9,028 nt of DNA from an uncultured Eubacteriales bacterium (GCA_934567745.1 CAKTJM010000077.1:1-9028), one strand, 5' to 3'; counted from the first letter of the stretch, positions 1 through 6,725 are shown. The notes: generated by a model not told the origin, from the letters alone. Translations and numbers: made by a program.

Positions 1-68
1 GCGTCGTAGTGGTGCAGCGTACGGATGCTGACCCCGGCCAGGGCGCTCATCTCATGGATGGTCATCAT
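1..68 (-). CDS. MerR-family transcriptional regulator, N-terminal fragment
   Basis: The gene reads leftward and is cut by the window edge, so only about 22 residues are visible. They begin MMTIHEMSALAGVSIRTLHHYD, the first helix-turn-helix of the MerR family with the usual (A)GVS.RTL..YD core. The LHHYD wording is typical of TipA-like, drug-sensing MerR proteins, but the effector domain lies outside the window. A GGAGGAGG ribosome binding site sits just upstream of two tandem ATG codons (68-66 and 65-63), so either could be the start. It has its own promoter (94-124), which has the long spacer that MerR proteins act on, so autoregulation is likely. The family is secure; the ligand is unknown. 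Confidence 0.85.
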   Translation of the reverse strand, partial: MMTIHEMSALAGVSIRTLHHYD

Positions 69-93
69 GGGGATCCCTCCTCCGTGTGAGCTG

Positions 94-124
94 AGTGTAC
101 GCTATGACGCGACGTGAGAGTCAA
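94..124 (-). promoter_or_regulatory. MerR-type promoter with 19-bp spacer
   Basis: On the minus strand, TTGACT (124-119) and TACACT (99-94) are separated by 19 bp. Ordinary sigma-70 promoters have about 17 bp. MerR regulators are known to activate such over-long promoters by twisting the DNA. The spacer holds an imperfect dyad (CTCACG, then TCG, then CGTCATAG), where the regulator would sit. It lies 26 bp upstream of the merR start, which suggests autoregulation. Confidence 0.7.
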
Positions 125-163
125 GTGGGTCCGCGAAAAAATTTGAGAGGGATGTGAGGGCCT

Positions 164-574
164 TCAGATCAGGATCCCATCGCAGTGGTCGATCTCGTGC
201 TGGATGATCTCCGCCGTCCAGCCGGTGAAGGTCTTCAGCCGGGTCTGCAGCCTCTCGTTCCGCCACTGGACCTTGATCGTCCGCCACCGCTTCGTGCGCC
301 GCCGCCCCGTCAGGGACAGGCAGCCCTCCTCCGCCTCGTACGGTCCGGACTTCTTGACGATGACCGGATCGAACATGACGCGATACTGTCCCTCGTCGTC
401 GAAGACGATGATCCGCTTGTTCACGCCGATCATGTTCGCCGCCATGCCGACGCAGCCGTCCCGGTGGGCGGCCAGGGTGTCGAGCAGGTCCTGCGCCACG
501 CCGAGGTCGTCCGCCGTGGCCGGCTCGGCCACCTGGGCGAGGAAGGCCTCGTCCTTACAGATGTCCCGTACCAT
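164..574 (-). CDS. def: peptide deformylase, short clostridial-type paralogue
   Basis: This predicted 136-residue metalloenzyme would remove the formyl group from the N-terminal methionine of new proteins. Motif II is EGCLS (Cys85 as metal ligand) and motif III is HEIDH (His126, Glu127, His130), so the metal site is complete. Motif I, normally GxGxAAxQ, reads CVGMAANM at 41-48: the first Gly is Cys and the conserved Gln is Met. That Gln normally helps stabilise the transition state, so activity may be altered. The protein is shorter than housekeeping deformylases (about 150-170 residues) and ends soon after motif III. The start is fixed by a GGAGGG site overlapping the end of the HxlR gene; the gap is 2 bp, so the two genes are co-transcribed. 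It may be a secondary deformylase, perhaps linked to stress or inhibitor tolerance (inference). Confidence 0.88.
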   Translation of the reverse strand: MVRDICKDEAFLAQVAEPATADDLGVAQDLLDTLAAHRDGCVGMAANMIGVNKRIIVFDDEGQYRVMFDPVIVKKSGPYEAEEGCLSLTGRRRTKRWRTIKVQWRNERLQTRLKTFTGWTAEIIQHEIDHCDGILI

Positions 575-576
575 GG

Positions 577-903
577 TCAGCCCTCCTGTGCGGCGTTCTT
601 CCGCTGATAGTCCGTGCCCCAGACCAGCATGGAGTCCAGGATGGGCTTCAGGCTATAGCCGGTGTCGGTTAGGGTGTACTCCACCCGCGGCGGCACCTCG
701 GCGTAGACCTTGCGGGTCAGCAGGCCCTTGCCCTCCATGTCGCGCAGCTGGGCGGTGAGCACCTTCTGGGACACCGTACCGATGGACTTCTTCAGTTCGC
801 CGAAGCGCTTGGTGCCGTCCATCAGATCCCGCAGGATCAGCACCTTCCATTTGTCGCCGATGAGCATCAGCGTCGTCTCCACCGGGCAGGCGGGCAGTTC
901 CAT
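577..903 (-). CDS. HxlR-family winged-helix regulator
   Basis: This is a 108-residue cytoplasmic DNA-binding protein of the HxlR/MarR-like type. It begins MELPACPVETTLMLIGDKWK, the family signature, continues through the recognition-helix segment around KRFGELKKSI..VSQKVLTAQLRDME, and has a wing around PPRVEYTLTDTG. Cys6 in the CPVE motif is at the position used by some relatives for thiol or electrophile sensing, so redox sensing is possible but not shown. An AAGGAGG site (918-912) lies 8 bp before the ATG. It is the middle gene between the uvrA-like gene and the deformylase. It is a natural candidate to bind the dyad in the divergent region at 3481-3494 (inference). Confidence 0.9.
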   Translation of the reverse strand: MELPACPVETTLMLIGDKWKVLILRDLMDGTKRFGELKKSIGTVSQKVLTAQLRDMEGKGLLTRKVYAEVPPRVEYTLTDTGYSLKPILDSMLVWGTDYQRKNAAQEG

Positions 904-918
904 CGTGCAGTCCTCCTT

Positions 919-950
919 CTATCGTTCTATCGTTCATTCGTTGTTCGTTA
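919..950 (-). repeat. short tandem AACGA-type repeats between uvrA-like gene and hxlR
   Basis: Read on the minus strand, the uvrA-like stop codon and spacer contain AACGAAC, AACGAATG, AACGATAG and AACGATAG in a row, a 7-8 bp period repeat. It ends directly against the AAGGAGG site of the HxlR gene. The last two copies are identical. It is a simple-sequence tract that could vary in copy number and so change spacing in the mRNA. No function is known. Confidence 0.6.
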
Positions 951-3425
951 TAGGTATCGGCCGGTGATGCTGGCGGGGTCCGCCTGGATCTCCTCCGGCG
1001 TGCCGCAGGCGACGATGCGTCCGCCCGCGTCCCCGCCGCCGGGCCCCATGTCGATGACATAGTCGGCGCTGCGGATGACGTCCCGGTCGTGCTCGATGAC
1101 GACGACCGTCGCGCCCTGGTCCAGCAGCGTCTGGAACACCCCCAGCAGCACCCGCACGTCCAGCGGATGCAGTCCGATGGACGGCTCGTCGAAGACGAAG
1201 ACGGACCCCGTCTGCGTCCGGCCGATCTCGCTGGCCAGCTTGAGCCGCTGGGCCTCACCGCCGGAGAGGCTGGGCGTCTCCTCGCCGAGGGTGAGATAGC
1301 CCAGCCCCAGCTGGCAGAGCACGTCCAGCCGCTGGCGGACGGTCCTCCAGTCCCGGCAGAAGGCGCGGGCGTCGTCCACGTCCCGGCCCATCAGCTCCGG
1401 CAGGGAGAGGCTTTGGCCCGCCTTGTTCGTGAGCCTGATGTCATAGGCCGCCCGCGCATAGCGGGCGCCGCGGCAGTCCGGGCAGGGGACGTCCACGTCC
1501 GGCAGGAACTGGACGTCCAGGCTCACCACGCCCGTCCCGTCGCAGCCGGGGCAGCGCAGGGAGCCGGTGTTGTACGAGAAGTCCCCGGCCCTGTAGCCCT
1601 GCGCCTTCGCGTCCGGCGACCCGGCGTAGCGCTTGCGCAGCTCGTCGTGTACGCCCGCGTAGGTCGCGACGGTGGAGCGGACGTTGATCCCGATGGGCGT
1701 CGCGTCGATGAGCTTGACGTGTTCGATGCCCGCGGCCTCGATGGCGCGGACGTGCTCCGGCAGCGCGCCGCCGCGGATCTGCGCATCCAGCGCGGGGACG
1801 AGGCTCTCCAGCACCATCGTGGTCTTGCCGGACCCGGACACGCCGGTCACGACGGTCAGCCGCCCCTTCGGGATGGCGACCTCCAACGGGCGCACCGTGT
1901 GGATGGGGCCGGTGGAGAGACGGATCGTGCCGACCGCGAACAGCTCCGCCCGCGGGACGCGGCGGCGCAGGACGGTCTCCGCCGTCCCGGCGAGGAACGG
2001 CCCGATCTGGGAGACGGGATCGGCCGCGAGGGCGGGGACGGTCCCCTGGGCGATGACGTGCCCGCCCTTGGCCCCGGCCACCGGGCCCATCTCGACGATC
2101 CAGTCGGCCTCCTTCAGGATCTGCGTGTCGTGATCGACCAGGATCACGGAGTTGCCGTCGGCGACCAGGTCGTGCATCACGCCGGTAAGCCCCACGATGT
2201 TGGACGGGTGCAGACCGATGGACGGCTCGTCGAGCACGTACAGCACGCCGGTCGTGCGGTTGCGCACGGCGCGGGCCAGCTGCATCCGCTGGCGCTCGCC
2301 GGTGGAGAGCGTGCCGGCGGCGCGGTCGAGGGCCAGGTACCCCAGCCCCAGGTCCAGCAGACGGCGGGCCGTGTCCGTGAAGGCCTCGCAGATGCGCTCC
2401 GCCATGGGGCGCAGCTCCTCCGGCAGACTGCCGGGGACGCCGCGCACCCAGTCCGTGAGTCCGGAGAGCGTCATCGCACTGGCCTCGTCCAGCGAGAGCC
2501 CCCGCAGCTTCGGCGCGCGGGCGGCGGCGGAGAGACGGGTGCCGTGACAGTCCGGGCAGACGGCCTCCTTGAGGAAGCGCTCCACCCGCTTCATGCCCTT
2601 CTCGTCCTTGACCTTGGCCAGGGCGTTCTCCACGGTGTAGACGGCGTTGAAATAGGTGAAGTCCAGCTCGCCCGCCTGGCCGGAGTTCTTGTTGTGGTAG
2701 AAGATGTGCTTCTTCTCGGCGGGGCCGTAGAACACGATCTCCCGCTCCCGCTCCGTCAGGTCGCGGAAGGGCACGTCGGTGCGCACGCCCATCTCCCGGC
2801 AGATGTCCGTCATCAGGGACCACATCAGGCTCTTCCACGGGGCCACCGCGCCGCCGTCGATGGTCAGGGAATCGTCGGGCACGAGCGTGTCGAGGTCCAC
2901 GGTGCGGACGACGCCGGTCCCGCTGCACGTCGGGCACGCCCCCTGGGAGTTGAACGCCAGTTCCTCGGCGGACGGGGCGTAGAACCGTGCGCCGCACTCC
3001 GGGCAGACCAGCTCCCGTCCGGCGGCGACCAGCAGGGTCGGCGGCAGATAGTGCCCGTTCGGGCAGCGGTGGCTGGCGAGACGGGAGTATAGGAGCCGCA
3101 GGCTGTTGAGCAGCTCCGTCCCCGTGCCGAAGGTGCTGCGGATCCCCGGCACGCCGGGGCGCTGGTGCAGCGCCAGCGCCGCGGGGACGTACAGGACCTC
3201 GTCCACCGACGCGCGGGCCGCCTGGGTCATCCGGCGGCGGGTGTAGGTGGACAGGGCCTCCAGATAGCGGCGGGAGCCCTCGGCGTACAGCACGCCCAGG
3301 GCCAGCGAGGACTTGCCGGAGCCGGACACCCCGGCGATCCCCACGATCTTCCCCAGCGGGATGTCCACGTCGATGTCCTTCAGGTTGTGCACCCTGGCCC
3401 CGCGCACGAGCATCTTGTCGATCAT
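948..3425 (-). CDS. UvrA-like tandem ABC ATPase (UvrA paralogue, class II type)
   Basis: This 825-residue protein has two ABC ATPase halves like the UvrA DNA-damage sensor. Half one has Walker A GVSGSGKS (about residues 32-39), signature LSTGERQ (about 372) and Walker B VLYVLDEPSIGLH. Half two has GVSGSGKT (about 530), LSGGEAQR (about 718) and VFVFDEPSIGLH. Zinc-type cysteines occur as CPNGH/CPECG (121-145), CPTCSGTG (164-171), CPDCHGTR, CPGCDGTG and CPDCRGARY. True UvrA has about 940 residues. Here RSTFGTGTE runs almost directly into the first cysteine pair, so the UvrB-interaction insert is missing, as in UvrA2/DrrC-type paralogues. Such proteins are linked to tolerance of DNA-binding drugs rather than core repair. 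The start follows an AGGAGG site. It heads a unit with the HxlR regulator 44 bp downstream. A drug-tolerance role is inference. Confidence 0.92.
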   Translation of the reverse strand: MIDKMLVRGARVHNLKDIDVDIPLGKIVGIAGVSGSGKSSLALGVLYAEGSRRYLEALSTYTRRRMTQAARASVDEVLYVPAALALHQRPGVPGIRSTFGTGTELLNSLRLLYSRLASHRCPNGHYLPPTLLVAAGRELVCPECGARFYAPSAEELAFNSQGACPTCSGTGVVRTVDLDTLVPDDSLTIDGGAVAPWKSLMWSLMTDICREMGVRTDVPFRDLTEREREIVFYGPAEKKHIFYHNKNSGQAGELDFTYFNAVYTVENALAKVKDEKGMKRVERFLKEAVCPDCHGTRLSAAARAPKLRGLSLDEASAMTLSGLTDWVRGVPGSLPEELRPMAERICEAFTDTARRLLDLGLGYLALDRAAGTLSTGERQRMQLARAVRNRTTGVLYVLDEPSIGLHPSNIVGLTGVMHDLVADGNSVILVDHDTQILKEADWIVEMGPVAGAKGGHVIAQGTVPALAADPVSQIGPFLAGTAETVLRRRVPRAELFAVGTIRLSTGPIHTVRPLEVAIPKGRLTVVTGVSGSGKTTMVLESLVPALDAQIRGGALPEHVRAIEAAGIEHVKLIDATPIGINVRSTVATYAGVHDELRKRYAGSPDAKAQGYRAGDFSYNTGSLRCPGCDGTGVVSLDVQFLPDVDVPCPDCRGARYARAAYDIRLTNKAGQSLSLPELMGRDVDDARAFCRDWRTVRQRLDVLCQLGLGYLTLGEETPSLSGGEAQRLKLASEIGRTQTGSVFVFDEPSIGLHPLDVRVLLGVFQTLLDQGATVVVIEHDRDVIRSADYVIDMGPGGGDAGGRIVACGTPEEIQADPASITGRYL

Positions 3426-3480
3426 CGTTCCTCCTCTCTCCGGCGGACGCCGTGTCCATGGTATCCTTTTGGTAACTACC

Positions 3481-3494
3481 GCACAAAAATGTGC
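3481..3494. promoter_or_regulatory. dyad GCACA-AAAA-TGTGC, candidate regulator-binding site
   Basis: A perfect 5-bp inverted repeat with a 4-bp centre lies in the divergent region, flanked by GTAA (3472-3475) and TTAC (3495-3498). It sits just upstream of the plus-strand -35 and within the leader of the minus-strand transcript. It is a plausible site for the locally encoded HxlR regulator, which would act on both units. The assignment is by position only. Confidence 0.45.
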
Positions 3495-3498
3495 TTAC

Positions 3499-3527
3499 TT
3501 TACGAACGATCGCTACGGCGTTATTAT
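3499..3527 (+). promoter_or_regulatory. promoter of the NAD(P)-binding protein gene
   Basis: TTTACG (3499-3504) and TATTAT (3522-3527) are separated by 17 bp. The predicted start of transcription near 3534 gives a leader of about 45 nt. That leader contains a GGGGG-ATGCAA-CCCCC hairpin (3541-3556) just before the GGAGG site at 3566-3570. Confidence 0.55.
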
Positions 3528-3551
3528 AGAGACAACGAACGGGGGATGCAA
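3523..3551 (-). promoter_or_regulatory. candidate promoter of the uvrA-like operon
   Basis: On the minus strand, TTGCAT (3551-3546) and a perfect TATAAT (3528-3523) are 17 bp apart. The -10 overlaps the -10 of the plus-strand promoter, so the two divergent promoters would compete. A weaker alternative nearer the gene is TTGTGC, 17 bp, TACCAT (about 3490-3462). Confidence 0.5.
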
Positions 3552-3579
3552 CCCCCAAAAAGATCGGAGGATATCGAAA

Positions 3580-4209
3580 ATGAAACTTGCCGTCGTTTGT
3601 GCCAATGGTAAGGAAGGGAAGCTGATCGTCGAGGAGGCCCGCGCCCGCGGCCTGGACGTGACGGCCGTGGTGCGCGGGGCGGACCGCTCCGGCGCGGAGA
3701 AGGCGATCGTCAAGGACGTGTTCGACCTGACGGCGGAGGACCTCAAGGGTTTCGACGTGGTCGTCGATGCGTTCGGCGCCTGGACGCCGGAGACCATCCC
3801 CGGCATCCCCGCCGCCGTGCGGCAGCTTTGCGGCCTGCTCCGCGGCACCGATACGCGGCTCCTGATCGTCGGCGGCGCGGGCAGCCTGTACGTCGATCCG
3901 GCGCACACGGCCTGCGTGGCGGACGGCCCGGACTTCCCGGACGCCTTCAAGCCGCTGGCGGCGGCCCACGCAGAGGCGCTGGACTACCTGCGCACGCAGC
4001 GGGACGTCCGCTGGACGTATGTCAGCCCGGCGGCGGACTTCCAGGCCGACGGCGCGCGGACCGGCGGCTATGTCCTCGGCGGCGAGGAGCTGACGCTGGA
4101 CGCCAACGGGGAGAGCGTGGTCAGCTACGCCGACTTCGCCATCGCCATGGTGGACGAGGCCGTCTCCGCCGCCCACGTCGGGCAGCGGATCAGCGTCGTG
4201 CGCAAGTAA
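3580..4209 (+). CDS. NAD(P)-binding Rossmann protein, NmrA/YwnB-like
   Basis: This 209-residue soluble protein resembles short NAD(P)-dependent epimerase/NmrA-type proteins. The N-terminus MKLAVVCANGKEGKLIVEEA is a first Rossmann strand with an AxGxxG-like loop (residues 8-13). VVVDAFGAW, LLIVGGAGSLYVDP and WTYVSPAADF are family landmarks, and ESVVSYADFAIAMVDEA is the usual C-terminal segment. Length is normal for the subfamily. The catalytic substrate is unknown; members are often annotated as NADH-flavin reductase-like or redox sensors. The start at 3580 is chosen because GGAGG (3566-3570) lies 9 bp upstream and the family begins MK.AV there, although the frame is open further upstream. It is divergent from the uvrA-like operon and 55 bp before the sirtuin, which may be co-transcribed. 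Confidence 0.88.
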   Translation: MKLAVVCANGKEGKLIVEEARARGLDVTAVVRGADRSGAEKAIVKDVFDLTAEDLKGFDVVVDAFGAWTPETIPGIPAAVRQLCGLLRGTDTRLLIVGGAGSLYVDPAHTACVADGPDFPDAFKPLAAAHAEALDYLRTQRDVRWTYVSPAADFQADGARTGGYVLGGEELTLDANGESVVSYADFAIAMVDEAVSAAHVGQRISVVRK

Positions 4210-4224
4210 GCAGAGGGGACGGCA

Positions 4225-4242
4225 CGCCCGCCGCGGCGGGCG
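4225..4242. repeat. perfect GC palindrome between the NAD(P)-binding and sirtuin genes
   Basis: CGCCCGCCGCGGCGGGCG is a perfect 18-bp palindrome. As RNA it can form a 7-bp hairpin just upstream of the sirtuin ribosome binding site. No T tract follows, so it is not a classic terminator. It might slow polymerase or protect the mRNA end. Confidence 0.5.
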
Positions 4243-4264
4243 GCGCGGGAAGGAGGGACCCAGG

Positions 4265-5110
4265 ATGGACCAGGAAGCGAAGCGCCGTTTCCTCATCGAG
4301 CGGCTGCGGACGGCGCTCCGTGACGCCGACGCCGTGGTGATCGGGGCGGGCGCCGGGCTGTCCGCCGCGGCGGGCTTCGACTATGGGGGCGCGCGGTTCT
4401 TACGGCATTTCGGGGACTTCGCGGCGCGCTACGGCATCCGCGACATGTATGCCGGGGGCTTCTATCCCTTCCCCACGCCGGAGGAGTTTTGGGCGTATTG
4501 GAGCCGGTACATCTATCTCGACCGCTATCAGGACCCGCCGGGGCCGGTGTACGACCGGCTGCGGGAGCTGGTGCGGGAGAAGGACCACTTCGTCCTCACG
4601 ACGAACGTGGACCACTGCTTCCAGCGGGCGGGCTTCGACAAGGCGCGGCTGTTCTACACCCAGGGCGACTACGGCCTCTTCCAGTGCAGCGGACCGTGCC
4701 GTCAGGAGACGTACGACAACGAGGCGGTCGTCCGCGAGATGGTCCGGCGGCAGGAGGGGATGCGGGTCCCGACGGAGCTGATCCCGCTCTGCCCGCACTG
4801 CGGCCGACCGATGACGGTGTCGCTCCGCTGTGACGACCGGTTCGTGGAGGACGCGGGCTGGCACCGGGCGGCGGCGCGGTACGAGCGGTTCCTCCGCGCC
4901 CACGCGGGGCAGAGGATCCTCTTCTGGGAGCTGGGCGTGGGCCAAAACACGCCGGGCATCATCAAGTACCCGTTCTGGCGCCTGACGGCGCGGGAGCCGA
5001 AGGCGGCCTACGCCTGCCTGAACGCCGGAGAGGCCTATGCGCCCGAGGAGCTCCGAGAGCGGTCGATCTGCATCGACGCGGACATCGGAGAGGTCCTGGC
5101 CCGGCTGTGA
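4265..5110 (+). CDS. SirTM-class sirtuin, predicted protein ADP-ribosyltransferase
   Basis: This 281-residue NAD-dependent sirtuin belongs to the macrodomain-linked (SirTM, class M) group. Visible motifs are GAGAGLSAAAGFDY (27-40, NAD-binding loop), TTNVDHCFQ (112-120, the TxNxD motif), TQGDYGLFQC (132-141) and ELGVGQNTPGIIKYPFW (222-238). Zinc ligands are Cys141/Cys145 and Cys176/Cys179 (CPHC). In deacylating sirtuins the residue before the Gly in the HG motif is the catalytic His; here it is Gln133. SirTMs with this change are known to transfer ADP-ribose to a lipoylated GcvH-like carrier protein in an oxidative-stress pathway, and a macrodomain partner reverses this. Neither GcvH-L nor the lipoate ligase is in the window, so the target is unknown. 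AAGGAGG lies 8 bp before the ATG. The class is well supported; the target is not. Confidence 0.92.
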   Translation: MDQEAKRRFLIERLRTALRDADAVVIGAGAGLSAAAGFDYGGARFLRHFGDFAARYGIRDMYAGGFYPFPTPEEFWAYWSRYIYLDRYQDPPGPVYDRLRELVREKDHFVLTTNVDHCFQRAGFDKARLFYTQGDYGLFQCSGPCRQETYDNEAVVREMVRRQEGMRVPTELIPLCPHCGRPMTVSLRCDDRFVEDAGWHRAAARYERFLRAHAGQRILFWELGVGQNTPGIIKYPFWRLTAREPKAAYACLNAGEAYAPEELRERSICIDADIGEVLARL

Positions 5111-5131
5111 GACAGCGGCTCCGTCTTATCG

Positions 5132-5168
5132 AGCGTCCCGGATGGATAGGGTCCGGGGCGCTTCATCT
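5132..5168 (+). terminator. probable terminator after the sirtuin gene
   Basis: AGCGTCCCGGA (5132-5142) pairs with TCCGGGGCGCT (5152-5162) in an 11-bp stem with one G-U pair and a 9-nt loop, 21 bp after the stop codon. The trailing TCATCTT is only a weak T tract. Some read-through is therefore possible. Confidence 0.55.
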
Positions 5169-5179
5169 TGCCATCTATT

Positions 5180-5326
5180 TGACGGGATGACGAGATGATC
5201 GATGAGATGGACCAGGGATGATCTCTTGAAAATAGGGGGATGCTCCCTTTGTCTCGTCATGACATGCCGGTATCTCGTCAATAACATTGACTTCTTTGAC
5301 GAGATCGATTATAATCGTGACGAGAT
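5180..5326. repeat. multiple TGACGAGAT operator-like repeats
   Basis: TGACGAGAT occurs on the plus strand at 5188-5196, 5297-5305 and 5318-5326. It occurs inverted (ATCTCGTCA) at 5272-5280, with one-mismatch copies at 5180-5188 (TGACGGGAT) and 5251-5259 (GTCTCGTCA). The last three perfect copies lie just upstream of the -35, inside the spacer and just after the -10 of the promoter at 5287-5315. The two right-most copies are 21 bp apart, two helical turns, so they face the same side of the DNA. This layout fits repression by a protein binding several half-sites, most simply the downstream AlbA_2/winged-helix protein. Confidence 0.75.
5287..5315 (+). promoter_or_regulatory. consensus promoter of the AlbA_2 regulator gene
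   Basis: TTGACT (5287-5292), a 17-bp spacer and perfect TATAAT (5310-5315) make a near-ideal vegetative promoter. The predicted start of transcription near 5322 leaves a leader of about 30 nt and falls inside an operator-like repeat (5318-5326). Confidence 0.8.
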
Positions 5327-5350
5327 AGATCGATGGGGGGAGATGACGCC

Positions 5351-6688
5351 ATGCCTTATCAGGAGAGCGAGACCATAGAGCTGAAATCGGTCGTCGTCGA
5401 GGACATCAAAAAGGGGATCGTTGCCTTCGCGAACAGCGACGGCGGGAAGCTGTACATCGGTGTCCGGGACGACGGTGTCGTCATCGGTCTGGACGACCCG
5501 GACGGGGCCGCCCTGCAGGTCAGCGATATGGTCAGGGATGCCATCCGGCCGGACATCACCATGTTCCTCCGGTACAGGACCATAGAGGAGGACGGGAAGA
5601 GGATCGTCGAGGTCGATGTCCAGCGCGGCACGGACCGGCCCTATTATCTCGCCAAAAAGGGGATGCGGCCCGAGGGCGTCTATGTCCGCCTGGGGTATTC
5701 TTCCGTCCCCGCCACCGACACCGCGATCCGCCGCATGATCAAGGAGACCGACGGGGATCGCTTCGAGGCGATGCGCAGCCTGGACCAGGAGCTGACCTTC
5801 GAGGCCACGGCAAAGGAGTTCCAGCGGCGGGACGTGGCGTTCGGGCCGCAGCAGCTGCGCACCCTGAAGCTCATCGACCGCGACGGGCTGTACAGCAATC
5901 TGGCGCTGCTCTTGTCGGAGCAGGATCCTCATACCATCAAGGTGGCGGTCTTCCAGGGGACCGACCAGACCGTTTTCAAGGACCGACGGGAGTTCGGCGG
6001 CTCGCTGCTGAAGCAGATGAACGAGGTCTATGACTATATCGACTTTCGCAATCAGATCCGTGCGACCATCGAGAAGCTGTCGCGGATCGATGTCCGGGAC
6101 TATCCGGTGATCGCCGTCCGAGAAGCTCTGCTGAACCTTCTGGTACACCGGGACTACTCGTTCAGTGCCAGCGCTTTGATCGGCATCTATGAGGACCGGA
6201 TCGAGTTCGTGTCCATCGGCGGCCTGATGCCTGGGATCGAGCTGGAGGACGTCTTGGCGGGCCTTTCCGTATGCAGGAACCAGGCGCTCGCCAATGTGTT
6301 CTACCGACTGCATCTGATCGAGGCCTACGGCACGGGACTGAGGAAGATCATGGAGGCCTACGAGGGGACGGCGGAGAAGCCCATCATCTCGACCACGAAA
6401 AACAGCTTCAAGATCACGCTCCCCAACGTCAATGCGAAATACGCGATCCGGGCCGTCCCGGCAGCGGTCGGGGATGCCTCGTCCGCACCGGCGCCGCAGC
6501 ACGACGACAGCGAGCAGCGGGTGCTGGCCTACGCGCGGGCGCATGGCGCGATCACCAGACCGGAGGCGGAGGAGCTGCTGGGCATGAGCGCGTCCACCGC
6601 CGCGCGGCTGATCAGGAGGATGGTCCGGTCCGGTCTGCTCCTGCAGCACGGAAAGGCGAGGAGCACCAGATATACGGCCGCCGAATGA
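5351..6688 (+). CDS. AlbA_2 (Schlafen-type) ATP-binding protein with winged-helix C-terminus
   Basis: This 445-residue cytoplasmic protein has three parts. Residues 1-125 form an AlbA_2/Schlafen-like domain: ESETIELKS contains the ExxExK pattern at 7-12, followed by IVAFANSDGGKLYIGV (23-38). Residues about 150-365 match the HATPase_c_4-type region, with an N-box-like AVREALLNLLVHRDYS near 255 and a glycine box YGTGLRK near 325. Residues about 386-445 look like a winged helix (ITRPEAEELLGMSASTAARLIRRM). Members are generally annotated as putative transcriptional regulators or ATP-dependent DNA-binding proteins, and some lie in defence or mobile regions. The start at 5351 is preferred because GGGGGAG (5336-5342) is correctly spaced; the in-frame ATG at 5333 has no good site. 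The gene is somewhat richer in AT than its neighbours, has its own promoter and terminator, and separates the sirtuin from the macrodomain gene, which suggests a later insertion. Confidence 0.88.
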   Translation: MPYQESETIELKSVVVEDIKKGIVAFANSDGGKLYIGVRDDGVVIGLDDPDGAALQVSDMVRDAIRPDITMFLRYRTIEEDGKRIVEVDVQRGTDRPYYLAKKGMRPEGVYVRLGYSSVPATDTAIRRMIKETDGDRFEAMRSLDQELTFEATAKEFQRRDVAFGPQQLRTLKLIDRDGLYSNLALLLSEQDPHTIKVAVFQGTDQTVFKDRREFGGSLLKQMNEVYDYIDFRNQIRATIEKLSRIDVRDYPVIAVREALLNLLVHRDYSFSASALIGIYEDRIEFVSIGGLMPGIELEDVLAGLSVCRNQALANVFYRLHLIEAYGTGLRKIMEAYEGTAEKPIISTTKNSFKITLPNVNAKYAIRAVPAAVGDASSAPAPQHDDSEQRVLAYARAHGAITRPEAEELLGMSASTAARLIRRMVRSGLLLQHGKARSTRYTAAE

Positions 6689-6725
6689 TCGGCGATGGCC
6701 ACAGGCGACGCTTTGGCAGAGACCG

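Noticed and set aside
1089..3092. 667-residue plus-strand open frame opposite the uvrA-like gene
   Set aside because: It is antisense to a clear 825-residue UvrA-like protein, has no recognisable domain and a composition typical of GC-rich shadow frames.
4225..4242. Palindrome as a terminator before the sirtuin gene
   Set aside because: No T tract follows, and the sirtuin ribosome binding site starts within 10 bp.
1441..4296. 951-residue minus-strand open frame
   Set aside because: It runs out of frame through the uvrA-like gene and antisense through the NAD(P)-binding gene; it is low complexity (Arg, Gly, Pro, Ala rich) and matches no family.
5180..5326. TGACGAGAT repeats as a CRISPR array or replication iterons
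   Set aside because: Repeats are only 9 bp, in both orientations and unevenly spaced, with no Cas or Rep gene; promoter overlap fits operators better.
5309..6649. 446-residue minus-strand open frame
   Set aside because: It is fully antisense to the AlbA_2 gene, which has clear domains, promoter and ribosome binding site.
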